Shown: positions 56,874-64,000 of the stretch, one piece after another
Layout: each line of letters begins with the position of its first letter
Numbering within the stretch: position 1 is the stretch's first letter
Origin: Caproicibacterium argilliputei
Lineage (GTDB): Bacteria > Bacillota > Clostridia > Oscillospirales > Acutalibacteraceae
NCBI RefSeq assembly: GCF_029211325.2
Contig: NZ_CP135996.1
Location: 2,542,001 to 2,606,000, forward strand
Reading direction: 5' to 3'
Length of the DNA: 64,000 bases
The notes under the pieces: generated by a model
Database searches by the model: none
Seen by the model: the letters and a program-made list of their open reading frames with translations, nothing else
What the model was told of the DNA's origin: nothing
Made by a program: the position numbers and the translations under genes

Positions 56874-58006
56874 GGCAACACCGCACAATGGCATAAAAAA
56901 TCCACGCCATCTGCCAAAGGCGGCAAACAGCGAGGAACTCTCCCAATTATATCTGCGAAGGCAAACGCAATCAGACTGACAGGCAGGGCCTGTCAGCCAG
57001 AATCAGATTCGCCAACGCAAACATCATATTCAGTTTGGCGGTCTGCTTTTGCAGACCTCGGTATCGCGTCTTTCGGTACCGTAACAGACCTTTCACAACG
57101 GCAAAAACATGTTCTACTTTGGCACGAACCGATGACTTTTCGTGCTCTCTGCGCTTGAGTTGGGCTTGCGACCTGTTGGAACCCTTTTTGATTTGCGATG
57201 GGCGACGATTGAACTTGTAACGGATACGCTTGCCAGCATTGTTCTTTATAATGGCATCCTCGCGCTTTTCCGCTCCCAAATATCCGCTGTCTCCGTATAC
57301 AACGCTTTCCTCTCCGGTCAGCAGTTTGGAGGTCATGGCGACATCATGGACATTGGCGGCCGTTACCTCAACCGTGTGAACAAGCCCGCTATCCTTATCC
57401 ACCCCAACATGTGCCTTGTAGCCAAAGTGCCACGCATTGCCCTTCTTCACCTGATGTGCATCCGGGTCTCGCTGCTTCTCCTGATTTTTCGTGGAGGACG
57501 GAGCGGCTATGATGGTGGAATCCACAATGGTACCCTTTTTCAGAAGCAGTCCCTTTTGTTGCAGCAAATTTGCCACCTGCGCAAACAACTGCTCCTGCAA
57601 ACCGTTTTGTATGAGAATATTACGAAATCTTCCCAGCGTATCCCCGTCCGGCACCTGATTGCTTGATTCCACGCCGCAGAAATCCGAAAAGGCACGACTG
57701 TCGATCGTTTCAGCCACCGTTGCTTCGTCGGATAGATTATATAGGTTTTGCAGCAGATACAGCCGCAGCATCAGTTCCAAATCATAGGGCTTGTTTCCGT
57801 GCTCTCCTTTGTAGTAGCACGGCTTGATCATGGCCACCCATTTCCCCCATGGAACGATGCGCTCAATCTGCTCGAGAAATTCTTTTTTCTTCGTACGCGC
57901 CTGTGCCAGTTCATCGCACAGAGCTGACATACTCATCTGCTTATCCATATACCTATTTTATCATATCTCGCTTCTTACCGCAGCTTTTTTTCTGTGCGGT
58001 GTTGCC
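56874..58006 (-). mobile_element. IS5-family insertion sequence, complete
   Basis: 1,133 bp bounded by perfect 14-bp inverted repeats GGCAACACCGCACA (56874-56887) and its complement (57993-58006). The sequence TTAA flanks both ends (56870-56873 and 58007-58010), fitting the 4-bp YTAR target duplication of IS5 elements. It contains one full transposase gene. Confidence 0.93.
56971..57948 (-). CDS. IS5-family transposase
   Basis: 325 residues with the complete DDE catalytic set: first Asp in VDSTIIAAPS (about residue 142), second in YGDSGYLG (about 218), and the Glu in RAKVEHVFAVVKGLLRY (the Y-2-R-3-E-6-K-type signature, about 282). The N-terminal half contains the DUF772 helix-turn-helix region (PYDLELMLRLYLLQNLYNLSDE). 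The gene has no frameshift, so the element may still be mobile. Confidence 0.95.
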   Translation of the reverse strand: MDKQMSMSALCDELAQARTKKKEFLEQIERIVPWGKWVAMIKPCYYKGEHGNKPYDLELMLRLYLLQNLYNLSDEATVAETIDSRAFSDFCGVESSNQVPDGDTLGRFRNILIQNGLQEQLFAQVANLLQQKGLLLKKGTIVDSTIIAAPSSTKNQEKQRDPDAHQVKKGNAWHFGYKAHVGVDKDSGLVHTVEVTAANVHDVAMTSKLLTGEESVVYGDSGYLGAEKREDAIIKNNAGKRIRYKFNRRPSQIKKGSNRSQAQLKRREHEKSSVRAKVEHVFAVVKGLLRYRKTRYRGLQKQTAKLNMMFALANLILADRPCLSV

Positions 58007-58133
58007 TTAAATATATTTCACCTCACAGAATAACTGAAGTTATCAGTAAGGTGCTTTCTGGCATAATATGTGCTTCCTGAAGAATTTTATAACGTAAATC
58101 TAAGCTGTTGTAACGCAGATATACTATGTGTTG

Positions 58134-58427
58134 CTACTCCACGCGGTAAGGGGGAAAACAGATATTAGCCAACAATCTGTCCCGGTTCCACTGTGAAGGT
58201 ACTGCCGGACAAACAAAACTCCGGATACTTTTTTCTAAATTCTTTACAGAAATTGTGTCCTGCGAATTCATAAAATGCAACCCTCTTTTGCAAATACGAG
58301 TCTTACGCATACTGTCCGAAATTGAGCGAATTGCTTCTCTATCCAACGGCGGATGCGCATGAAACTTCTGCAAACCGACGGGCAGCACACACAGCGCAGT
58401 CTTTGTCTTTTTCTTCGTTCGGTGCAC
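58134..58427 (-). CDS. Small Lys/Arg-rich protein, unknown
   Basis: 97 residues from GTG 58427, six bases after GAGGTG. A good promoter lies just upstream, so the gene is probably real. The sequence begins MHRTKKKTKTALCVLP and is basic in its first 60 residues; no motif or membrane helix was recognised. It lies between the IS and the histidine phosphatase and has no close homologue that I can name. Confidence 0.45.
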   Translation of the reverse strand: MHRTKKKTKTALCVLPVGLQKFHAHPPLDREAIRSISDSMRKTRICKRGLHFMNSQDTISVKNLEKSIRSFVCPAVPSQWNRDRLLANICFPPYRVE

Positions 58428-58446
58428 AGGAATCACCTCTGCTCTG

Positions 58447-58475
58447 ATTTTAGCAGAAGCAGAAATATTTGTCAA
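58447..58475 (-). promoter_or_regulatory. Promoter of the 58134-58427 gene
   Basis: Minus strand: TTGACA (58470-58475), 17-bp spacer, TAAAAT (58447-58452). Confidence 0.75.
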
Positions 58476-58503
58476 TTATTCTATATTTATTTTTGTCAAA
58501 CTT

Positions 58504-59229
58504 TCACTCTTTCGGCTTTGTTCCTTTTTCCGGCGGGTACGCGCGGCTGGCGGCTTCGCGCGCAACGTCCAGCACCATACGCTCGGTTTTTTCCTCCTGC
58601 GTCTGTTCCGCTTCGCGCGGCGGAATGGTTTCATACACCTCCGCCACCATAGAACGCATCCACAGGCCGGGCGTAATGCGCAGGGAGTAGCCGCAGCCCG
58701 GCTGGGTCATCCAGTCGTAAAACTGCGCACGCGGCAGACCGTAAGCCGCCAGAATCGCCATGATGGAGCCGCCGTGCAGCACCGCCGCCGCGCTGCGGAT
58801 ATCCTGCCGCAGAAGCCCATCCACCATGTGCTCAAAAGCAGCGCAGGTGCGCTGCATAAACCAACCGCCGTCTTCCCCGCCGGGCGGTGTCACCTGCTTG
58901 CCGCCTTCCATCCAGGCGGCGAAACTGGGGTCTTCCTTGGCAATCTGCGCGGCGGTCTTGTTTTCCCACTCTCCAAAGCTTGTTTCCCGAAAGTCCGTCA
59001 CCACCTGCGGCGTCAACTCGGGATAAAGAAGCTTCGCCGTCTGCAGGCAGCGGCGCAGCGGGCTGGAATAGCACACCTGCGCCGCCGGGTACGGATGCTG
59101 CTTTTTCAGCTTTTTCAGCTCCTCTTTGCCCTGCTCGCACAGAGAAAGATCGGTGCTGCCAATGTAGCGTCCCTCTAAATTTCCGGCTGTTAAGCCGTGG
59201 CGAACCAGATGGATTAAATACGAGTGCAT
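58504..59229 (-). CDS. Histidine phosphatase (phosphoglycerate mutase-like) protein
   Basis: 241 residues from ATG 59229 after AAAAGGAGC. The catalytic motif HLVRHGLTAGN (RHG at about residues 10-12) and the second histidine in VLHGGSIMAIL identify the branch-1 histidine phosphatase superfamily. CYSSPLRRCLQTA and ETSFGEWENK resemble cobalamin-pathway CobC and phosphoglycerate mutase. The last 35 residues are a charged tail. No cobalamin genes are near, so the physiological substrate is open. Confidence 0.87.
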   Translation of the reverse strand: MHSYLIHLVRHGLTAGNLEGRYIGSTDLSLCEQGKEELKKLKKQHPYPAAQVCYSSPLRRCLQTAKLLYPELTPQVVTDFRETSFGEWENKTAAQIAKEDPSFAAWMEGGKQVTPPGGEDGGWFMQRTCAAFEHMVDGLLRQDIRSAAAVLHGGSIMAILAAYGLPRAQFYDWMTQPGCGYSLRITPGLWMRSMVAEVYETIPPREAEQTQEEKTERMVLDVAREAASRAYPPEKGTKPKE

Positions 59230-59271
59230 GATATAGCTCCTTTTCTTACTTTCCACCGCAATATCTAGTGG

Positions 59272-59300
59272 TTTACAACTTGTTAATTTTGGTTTATACT
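59272..59300 (+). promoter_or_regulatory. Promoter of the XRE regulator gene
   Basis: TTTACA (59272-59277), 17-bp spacer, TATACT (59295-59300), between the divergent phosphatase and regulator genes. Confidence 0.65.
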
Positions 59301-59362
59301 TTACATTACGTTTATTTTATAAATCGACACGAAATGAAAAAATTCGAGTGGGAGGGACAGGA

Positions 59363-60061
59363 TTGAACAGCCATTTTCCGCGTATCATCACGCTGCTGCG
59401 CAAAGAGCGCGGGCTGAGCCAAAAGGCTGTTGCCGAAAGTCTTGGTGTTTCTCAAGCACTGCTTTCCCACTATGAAAAGGGAATCCGCGAATGCGGGCTG
59501 GACTTTGTAGTCAAAATTGCGGATTTTTACGATGTTTCGTGCGATTACCTGCTGGGGCGCACACCGCACCCCACCGGCGCAACGGTACAGATTGCACAGC
59601 CCGCCGCCATCTCCCGCGCGGCGCAGGAATCCATGGGGCAAGCGCTGCTTTTCAACTCCCTGTCCGTTTTGTATTCCATTCTGGGCAACTGCGGAAATGA
59701 AGACATTACAAACGAAACATCCGCTTACTTATTCTGTGAAGTTTACCGTTTGTTTCGCACCGTGTATTCTGCCAACCCCAAAAATCCGCAAGGAATGTTT
59801 ACCATCCGGGAAAAGCTGGCAGACGGCCGCGCTGCCGCCGGTGCGGAAATCGCGCTTTCCAACATCTGCTGCCTGCTTTCCGGCGAAGACTTGGACAGCC
59901 TCGCGGGGCTGCCAAAGTCGGAGCTGCCCGCGTTAAGCCCAGAAAAGCTTTCAGAGTCTTACCCCTCCTTGGTTTCGTCCCTGTTTACGCTTCTGCAGCA
60001 GGCGGAGCTGCGCATGGGTGCGCCTACAGCTGCGGCAGAGAAGCCAAAAAAGAAGAAGTAA
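59363..60061 (+). CDS. XRE-family helix-turn-helix regulator with C-terminal domain
   Basis: 232 residues from TTG 59363, with GGGAGGGACAGGA as ribosome site. Residues 8-60 form a Cro/C1-type helix-turn-helix (LSQKAVAESLGVSQALLSHYEKG), followed by VSCDYLLGRT. The C-terminal 160 residues are helical with no recognised ligand domain. Clostridial relatives (helix-turn-helix plus DUF) often regulate neighbouring genes, here the histidine phosphatase. The last 38 bases overlap the convergent 60024-60431 gene. Confidence 0.85.
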   Translation: MNSHFPRIITLLRKERGLSQKAVAESLGVSQALLSHYEKGIRECGLDFVVKIADFYDVSCDYLLGRTPHPTGATVQIAQPAAISRAAQESMGQALLFNSLSVLYSILGNCGNEDITNETSAYLFCEVYRLFRTVYSANPKNPQGMFTIREKLADGRAAAGAEIALSNICCLLSGEDLDSLAGLPKSELPALSPEKLSESYPSLVSSLFTLLQQAELRMGAPTAAAEKPKKKK

Positions 60062-60431
60062 AGCCGGCGTAGCCTTTGCGCATATACGGCAGGTTAAAGA
60101 CAGCGGCGGGGTTTTTGGAACTTTCCATCACGGCATGGCACAGTTCCTCGTACAGTTTGCTGCGATAGTAAACATCGTAATCTCCCTGCACCCAAACGCG
60201 AGTTGAATAATCTACGGTGAGGATACCTTGTTCCGTTAATGAGTGCAGGGCTTTTCCACGTTCTTTGACCAGTTCCATACTGTCTTGGGGCTGTTCTATA
60301 TAGACATCATTCAGCGCGATACTGCAAAGCTCTGGCTGACCCTCGCGGTGCAGTTCAAAACGGACAATCGGAAAGCGGCGGTGCTGAAACACTTTCCAAA
60401 GGATTTCTTTCTGTGCATCTGTGTAAGTCAT
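60024..60431 (-). CDS. Hypothetical protein, unknown
   Basis: 135 residues from ATG 60431 behind AGAGGAGAAATC. It is soluble, with strands such as VRFELHREGQPELCSIALND and an aromatic segment (VWVQGDYDVYYRSKLYEELCHAV). No family was recognised. Its 3' end overlaps the XRE gene on the other strand. A promoter lies upstream at 60466-60494. Confidence 0.65.
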   Translation of the reverse strand: MTYTDAQKEILWKVFQHRRFPIVRFELHREGQPELCSIALNDVYIEQPQDSMELVKERGKALHSLTEQGILTVDYSTRVWVQGDYDVYYRSKLYEELCHAVMESSKNPAAVFNLPYMRKGYAGFTSSFLASLPQL

Positions 60432-60465
60432 AAAGATTTCTCCTCTTTTCACATTCAATGCTTTT

Positions 60466-60494
60466 AGTATAAACGAAACCGCACATTCTTGCAA
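60466..60494 (-). promoter_or_regulatory. Promoter of the 60024-60431 gene
   Basis: Minus strand: TTGCAA (60489-60494), 17-bp spacer, TATACT (60466-60471). Confidence 0.65.
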
Positions 60495-60504
60495 TGCGAG
60501 AACG

Positions 60505-60543
60505 AAAACAGGACGGCACTTCAAAAAGTGCCGTCCTGTTTTT
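60505..60543. terminator. Strong hairpin with T runs on both sides
   Basis: AACAGGACGGCACTT-CAAA-AAGTGCCGTCCTGTT, a 15-bp stem with A/T runs on both flanks. On the minus strand it would end transcripts coming from glgA through the repeats. Confidence 0.85.
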
Positions 60544-60550
60544 ATGAAAA

Positions 60551-60948
60551 GCGCTGACTTCACCCTGACGCAGACTGTAAAAGACGTGAGCGTGCGCCCA
60601 CGTGAGCTTCAGCACACCGCCTGCGGGGGCTTCCCCGCACCCCCAGTCGCTTTCTGAGAAAGCGACGGAAAGCAACCTGTCGAAGCGCTGACTTCATCCT
60701 GACGCAGACTGTAAAAGACAAGAGAGCGCGCCCGCGTAAGCTTCAGCACACCGCCTGCGGGGGCTTCCCCGCACCCCCAGTCGCTTTCTGAGAAAGCGAT
60801 GGAAAGCAACCTGTCGAAGCGCTGACTTCACCCTGACGCAAACTGTAAAAGACAAGAGAGCGCACCCGCGTGAGCTTCAGCACACCGCCTGCGGGGGCTT
60901 CCCCGCGTAAGCTTCAGCACACCGCCTGCGGGGGCTTCCCCGCAGGCA
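60551..60948. repeat. 134-bp tandem direct repeats, about 2.7 copies
   Basis: Unit starts at 60551, 60685 and 60819; each begins GCGCTGACTTCA. The first two are nearly full length and identical except for a few bases; the third breaks at about 60906 and is followed by an extra copy of its last 35 bases. Each unit holds a GCGGGG-GCTT-CCCCGC hairpin and a TCGCTTTC-TGA-GAAAGCGA hairpin. Short open frames in the repeats (LSIAFSESDWGCGEAP...) have no ribosome site and are not taken as genes. Confidence 0.9.
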
Positions 60949-62376
60949 TCAGTCTGCTTTTAGGAGGTTACGGTACATCCGAATGTATTCGTTGGCGGAC
61001 TTGCCCCAGCTCATGTCGCAGTGCATGGCGCGCTGTACAAGGACCTTCCAGCCTTCCGGCTCCCGATAACCATCCAGCGCACGCCGAACCGCATGATTCA
61101 TATCTGTGCTGTCGTAATTTTGAAATGTAAAGCCATTTCCCTTGCCATCGCCGCTGTCCTGAATGGAATCTTTCAGGCCGCCGGTTTCGCGCACCACCGG
61201 AATTGTTCCGTACCGCAGTGCAATCATCTGCGACAACCCGCATGGCTCACTTTTGCTTGGCATCAGGAAAATATCCGCGCCGGCATAAATCTTTCTGGAA
61301 AGCTCCGGCACAAACCCGTGGCACGCGCACAGCCGCCCCGGATACCGGCTCTGCATCTCCTGAAAGAACTTTTCGTACTCCCAGTCGCCGCTGCCGAGAA
61401 CCACAAACTGCATATCCGTTTCCCGCATCAGGCAGTCCAAATCCTCTTTGACCAGATCCAACCCCTTGTGCGAAACCAGCCGCGTCACCATGCCTACCAA
61501 CGGCACATCCGCCTTTTGCTCCAACCCCAAACGCTCCTGCAAAGCCTGTTTGTTTGCCGCCTTGCCGGAAAGGTCATCCGCTGTGTAGGGGGCGTAAATC
61601 TCTTCGTCCGTTTCCGGATTGTAGGACTGCGTGTCAATGCCGTTCAGAATGCCTGAAAGCTTCCACGCACGCTGATTCAAAATGCCATCCAGTCCACTGG
61701 AATACCACGGGTCCAGAATTTCTTTCGCGTAAGTCGGGCTGACGGTGGTCACACGGTTGGCAGTTTCAATCGCACCTTTCAGCATATTGACGCAGTCGTC
61801 ATACTCCAGAATCGGCAGGTCGCTCTTGGGCAGGCCCAGCACATCCTCCACCAGTTCCTTGCCGTATTTGCCCTGATATTGAATATTGTGAATGGTCATC
61901 ACGGTTTTAATGCCGCGGTACCAGTCATTGTTGGCGTAAAAAAGGCTGTAATAAATCGGCACCATGGCAGTCTGCCAGTCGTTGCAGTGAATAATGTCCG
62001 GCTTAAAGTCGAGGTACGGCAGCATTTCCAGTGCCGCACGGGACAGGAACGCAAAGCGCTCCGCGTCATCGTAGTGCCCGTACAGCCCCTTGCGCTTGAA
62101 GTAATACTGGTTGTCAATCAGGTAGTAAATCACCCCGCCGGCGCGCGCCTCAAACACGCCGCAGTACTGCCGCCGCCACGCGACCGGCACGGATAGGCTG
62201 GTGACGAACTTCATGCCGTCCCGCATTTCTTGCGGAATGTCCTCATACAGCGGCATCACCACACGGCAGCCAATCAGCCGCTGCCGCAGGGCCTGCGGCA
62301 GCGAACCTGCCACATCCGCCAGACCGCCGGTCGCCGCAAAGGGCCGCGCTTCACTTGTGCAATATAAGATTTTCAT
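60949..62376 (-). CDS. glgA: Glycogen synthase (ADP-glucose type)
   Basis: 475 residues. GlgA extends glycogen from ADP-glucose. The N-terminal ADP-binding loop reads FAATGGLADVAGSLP, with Ala where many GlgA have Lys in KTGGL, a variant seen in several Clostridia. The C-terminal E-x7-E region is SEPCGLSQMIALRYGTIPVVRETGGL, as in GT5 retaining enzymes; HNIQYQGKYG and YCTSEARPF are conserved. It is the last gene of the glgC-glgD-glgA operon on this strand, and its end abuts the 134-bp repeats. Confidence 0.95.
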   Translation of the reverse strand: MKILYCTSEARPFAATGGLADVAGSLPQALRQRLIGCRVVMPLYEDIPQEMRDGMKFVTSLSVPVAWRRQYCGVFEARAGGVIYYLIDNQYYFKRKGLYGHYDDAERFAFLSRAALEMLPYLDFKPDIIHCNDWQTAMVPIYYSLFYANNDWYRGIKTVMTIHNIQYQGKYGKELVEDVLGLPKSDLPILEYDDCVNMLKGAIETANRVTTVSPTYAKEILDPWYSSGLDGILNQRAWKLSGILNGIDTQSYNPETDEEIYAPYTADDLSGKAANKQALQERLGLEQKADVPLVGMVTRLVSHKGLDLVKEDLDCLMRETDMQFVVLGSGDWEYEKFFQEMQSRYPGRLCACHGFVPELSRKIYAGADIFLMPSKSEPCGLSQMIALRYGTIPVVRETGGLKDSIQDSGDGKGNGFTFQNYDSTDMNHAVRRALDGYREPEGWKVLVQRAMHCDMSWGKSANEYIRMYRNLLKAD

Positions 62377-62431
62377 GAAAAATCATCCCTTCCTGTTTCA
62401 GTTGCCGGCTGTGCCGGTTTCCGCGTGCACC

Positions 62432-63547
62432 TTACACCACGCTGCCTTTATTGATGAACACCGGGTAGGACTGGAACCCCATCAGCGAACGTTCCTCTTT
62501 AATTACAACGTCTTTGTCCATAATAACATAGTCCAGTTTGCAGTCCTGCCCAATCATGCTGTCCTGCATAATCACGCAGTTGCTCACTTTCGAGTTTTTC
62601 CCGATGTGTACCCCGCGGAACAGCACACAGTTTTCGACGCTGCCCTCAATGACGCAGCCGTCTGCAATCAGACTATTGGAAACTTCGCTGCCCAGCCCGT
62701 AGCGGGTGGGCATATCATCGCGTACCTTGGTGTAAACCGGGCGATTCGGCGTAAAAAGTTCGCTGCGCACCTTCGGCTGCATCAGTGCCATATTGGATTC
62801 AAAGTAGTCGTTCATGCTGCAGATAGAACGGAAGAACCCGTTAAATTCATAGCCGTGGAAGCGATAGTTAGCAATATTGCGCTGAATAAAGTCACGCTCA
62901 AAGTTGTACAAATTGCGGCTGACACAGTCGGAAATCAGTTTTATCAGCAGATCACGCCCAATCAGCAGCATCGGCAGGGCGTAGTTGCAGTCGCCCTCGT
63001 CTCGCGGCCCAACCAGGGCATCCCGCACCATGCCGTCCGGGTCAATCTCATAAGCCACCGGAGAGGCATACTTCTCTGGAATATGTCCATAGCGGTACAC
63101 CAGCGTAACGTCCGCACCGGTTTTGATGTGGGAAGCCAGCACTTTTTTGCAGTCGATGTTGCAAACATAGTCGCTGTCGGTCATAAACACATATTCATCT
63201 TTTGAGTGAGAAAGAAAGCGCATCACCGACGCAAGCGCCTCAATCCGGTTGTTGTACTCTGCGCTGCCGTTAGAAAAGGGCGGCAGCATAAACAACCCCT
63301 CCCTCTTGCGCGAAAGGTCCCATGCCTTGCCGGAACCAAGATGATCCATCAGGGACTGATAGTTGCTTTTGGTAATCACGCCGACGTTGTTAATCCCCGA
63401 ATTCACCATATTAGAAAGCGTGAAGTCAATTAAGCGGTAGCGCCCACCAAACGGCACACTGCCCATGGCGCGCGTTTCTGTCAGCTCACGCACTTTTTCA
63501 TCGTGCATATTGGCAAAAATAATGCCAAGCACATGGTTCACATTCAT
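62432..63547 (-). CDS. glgD: ADP-glucose pyrophosphorylase subunit GlgD
   Basis: 371 residues from ATG 63547, overlapping glgC by four bases. GlgD pairs with GlgC in Firmicutes and lacks parts of the catalytic site; here the N-terminal GGxGTRL loop is replaced by AMGSVPFGGRYRLID, as expected of the GlgD class. The C-terminal beta-helix has hexapeptide repeats (IGKNSKVSNCVIMQDSMIG). It stimulates GlgC rather than acting alone. Confidence 0.95.
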   Translation of the reverse strand: MNVNHVLGIIFANMHDEKVRELTETRAMGSVPFGGRYRLIDFTLSNMVNSGINNVGVITKSNYQSLMDHLGSGKAWDLSRKREGLFMLPPFSNGSAEYNNRIEALASVMRFLSHSKDEYVFMTDSDYVCNIDCKKVLASHIKTGADVTLVYRYGHIPEKYASPVAYEIDPDGMVRDALVGPRDEGDCNYALPMLLIGRDLLIKLISDCVSRNLYNFERDFIQRNIANYRFHGYEFNGFFRSICSMNDYFESNMALMQPKVRSELFTPNRPVYTKVRDDMPTRYGLGSEVSNSLIADGCVIEGSVENCVLFRGVHIGKNSKVSNCVIMQDSMIGQDCKLDYVIMDKDVVIKEERSLMGFQSYPVFINKGSVV

Positions 63548-64000
63548 TTCTTCTGCGCCTCCTCTGCCATTGTTTCTGCATCCACCATTGCCTTTGGCGG
63601 AATGACTGTGCCGGGCTGCACCATGCAGTCGCTGCCGACCACAGCCACGCCCCACTCGTCCTTATCGTCCATATCCTCCGGGCGCTGGCCGACCACCGCG
63701 TTTTTGCCGATAACCGTATTTTCCGCAACAATGGCATACTGCACAACCGCGCCCTCCTCAATGCGCGTGCCGGGCATGATAATCGAATCGCGCACCACCG
63801 CGCCGGGCGCAATGTAAACACCGGAGAACAGAACCGCAAAGTCAATTTCGCCGTACACATTGGCACCCTCTGCCACCAGTGAATTTTGCACCTTGGCGTC
63901 CTTGGAAATATAGTGCGGCGGCATGACCGGATTGCGGCAGTAGATTTTCCAAGTATTCTCTGATAAATCCAGCGGAATGTTGGGGTTGAGCAAATCCATG
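63544..64000 (-). CDS. glgC: ADP-glucose pyrophosphorylase GlgC (C-terminal part)
   Basis: The frame enters from the right edge of the window and stops at 63544, overlapping the glgD start (ATGA). The visible 152 residues are the end of the nucleotidyltransferase domain (LNPNIPLDLSENTWKIY) and the left-handed beta-helix (YISKDAKVQNSLVAEGANVYG, SGVYIAPGAVVRDSIIMPG) with the final VVGSDCMVQPGTVIPPKAMV. The N-terminal catalytic part is outside. It makes ADP-glucose for GlgA. Confidence 0.95.
   Translation of the reverse strand, partial: MDLLNPNIPLDLSENTWKIYCRNPVMPPHYISKDAKVQNSLVAEGANVYGEIDFAVLFSGVYIAPGAVVRDSIIMPGTRIEEGAVVQYAIVAENTVIGKNAVVGQRPEDMDDKDEWGVAVVGSDCMVQPGTVIPPKAMVDAETMAEEAQKK

Noticed and set aside
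60355..60809. Open frames in the tandem repeats (LSIAFSESDWGCGEAP type)
   Set aside because: They repeat with the 134-bp unit, lack ribosome sites and are a known kind of false gene call in such repeats.
60551..60948. CRISPR array
   Set aside because: The repeats are contiguous 134-bp units without unique spacers, and no cas gene is near.
1..64000. tRNA and rRNA genes
   Set aside because: I looked for clover-leaf arms with GGTTCGA-type loops and for rRNA core strings in the intergenic regions and found none; the T-box leaders explain the tRNA-like pieces.

Overview
The window is a piece of chromosome from a spore-forming Gram-positive Clostridia bacterium, most likely a member of the Oscillospiraceae/Acutalibacteraceae group. 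The reasons are the Firmicutes gene sets (RNase Y-YmdB, YloV-RecG, rpmG-secE-nusG-rplKAJL, ywiB-like gene-argS), three T-box leaders, a cotJ spore-coat operon, the GlgC-GlgD pair typical of Firmicutes glycogen synthesis, strong Shine-Dalgarno sites, and a GC content that looks like the mid-fifties. I see no tRNA, rRNA or CRISPR array.

Layout. 0-7 kb: a partial RlmD/TrmA-type rRNA methyltransferase, an orphan promoter that appears to drive a small RNA, a GNAT enzyme, a three-gene run (left-handed beta-helix protein, HAD phosphatase, aromatic acid exporter-like membrane protein), and a Trp-specific T-box ahead of trpXYZ, a predicted tryptophan ABC importer. 7-13.4 kb: a polysaccharide flippase, an arabinose operon (araR-araB-araD) with its own promoter and terminator, and a YwlG-like gene. 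13.4-18 kb: small-RNA-like structures, small unknown proteins, a cotJABC operon whose cotJC is cut short, and a GtrB-like glycosyltransferase. 17.9-23.6 kb: a sulfur/redox island with a DUF134 regulator plus NifX-like protein under paired palindromes, an 821-residue four-domain persulfide-type flavoprotein, and an OhrR-type operon with a glutathione peroxidase-like protein and a thioredoxin-reductase-like flavoprotein that lacks the usual NADPH motifs.

23.7-33.4 kb: GrpB-family gene, thrS with a Thr T-box, RNase Y, YmdB, YloV (fatty acid kinase-like) and RecG. 33.4-36 kb: an AT-richer ABC exporter module whose ATPase gene has a one-base frameshift. 36-41.7 kb: sbcDC, a D-alanyl-D-alanine carboxypeptidase and a GNAT enzyme. 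41.8-45.5 kb: the ribosomal protein/transcription cluster on the minus strand with an L10 leader. 46-53 kb: ddl, murI, DUF1934, argS, an atypical homocysteine methyltransferase-like gene and rsmA. 53-56.4 kb: leuA-leuB under a Leu T-box, without leuCD. 56.4-58.5 kb: a complete IS5-family insertion sequence with inverted repeats and a TTAA target duplication, flanked by orphan small genes. 58.5-64 kb: a histidine phosphatase, an XRE regulator, 134-bp tandem repeats and the glgC-glgD-glgA glycogen operon, with glgC running off the right edge.

Regulation is unusually legible: most operons carry near-consensus sigma-A promoters with 16-18 bp spacers, and three amino-acid-related operons (Trp uptake, Thr charging, Leu synthesis) carry T-boxes whose specifier triplets can be aligned with each other.
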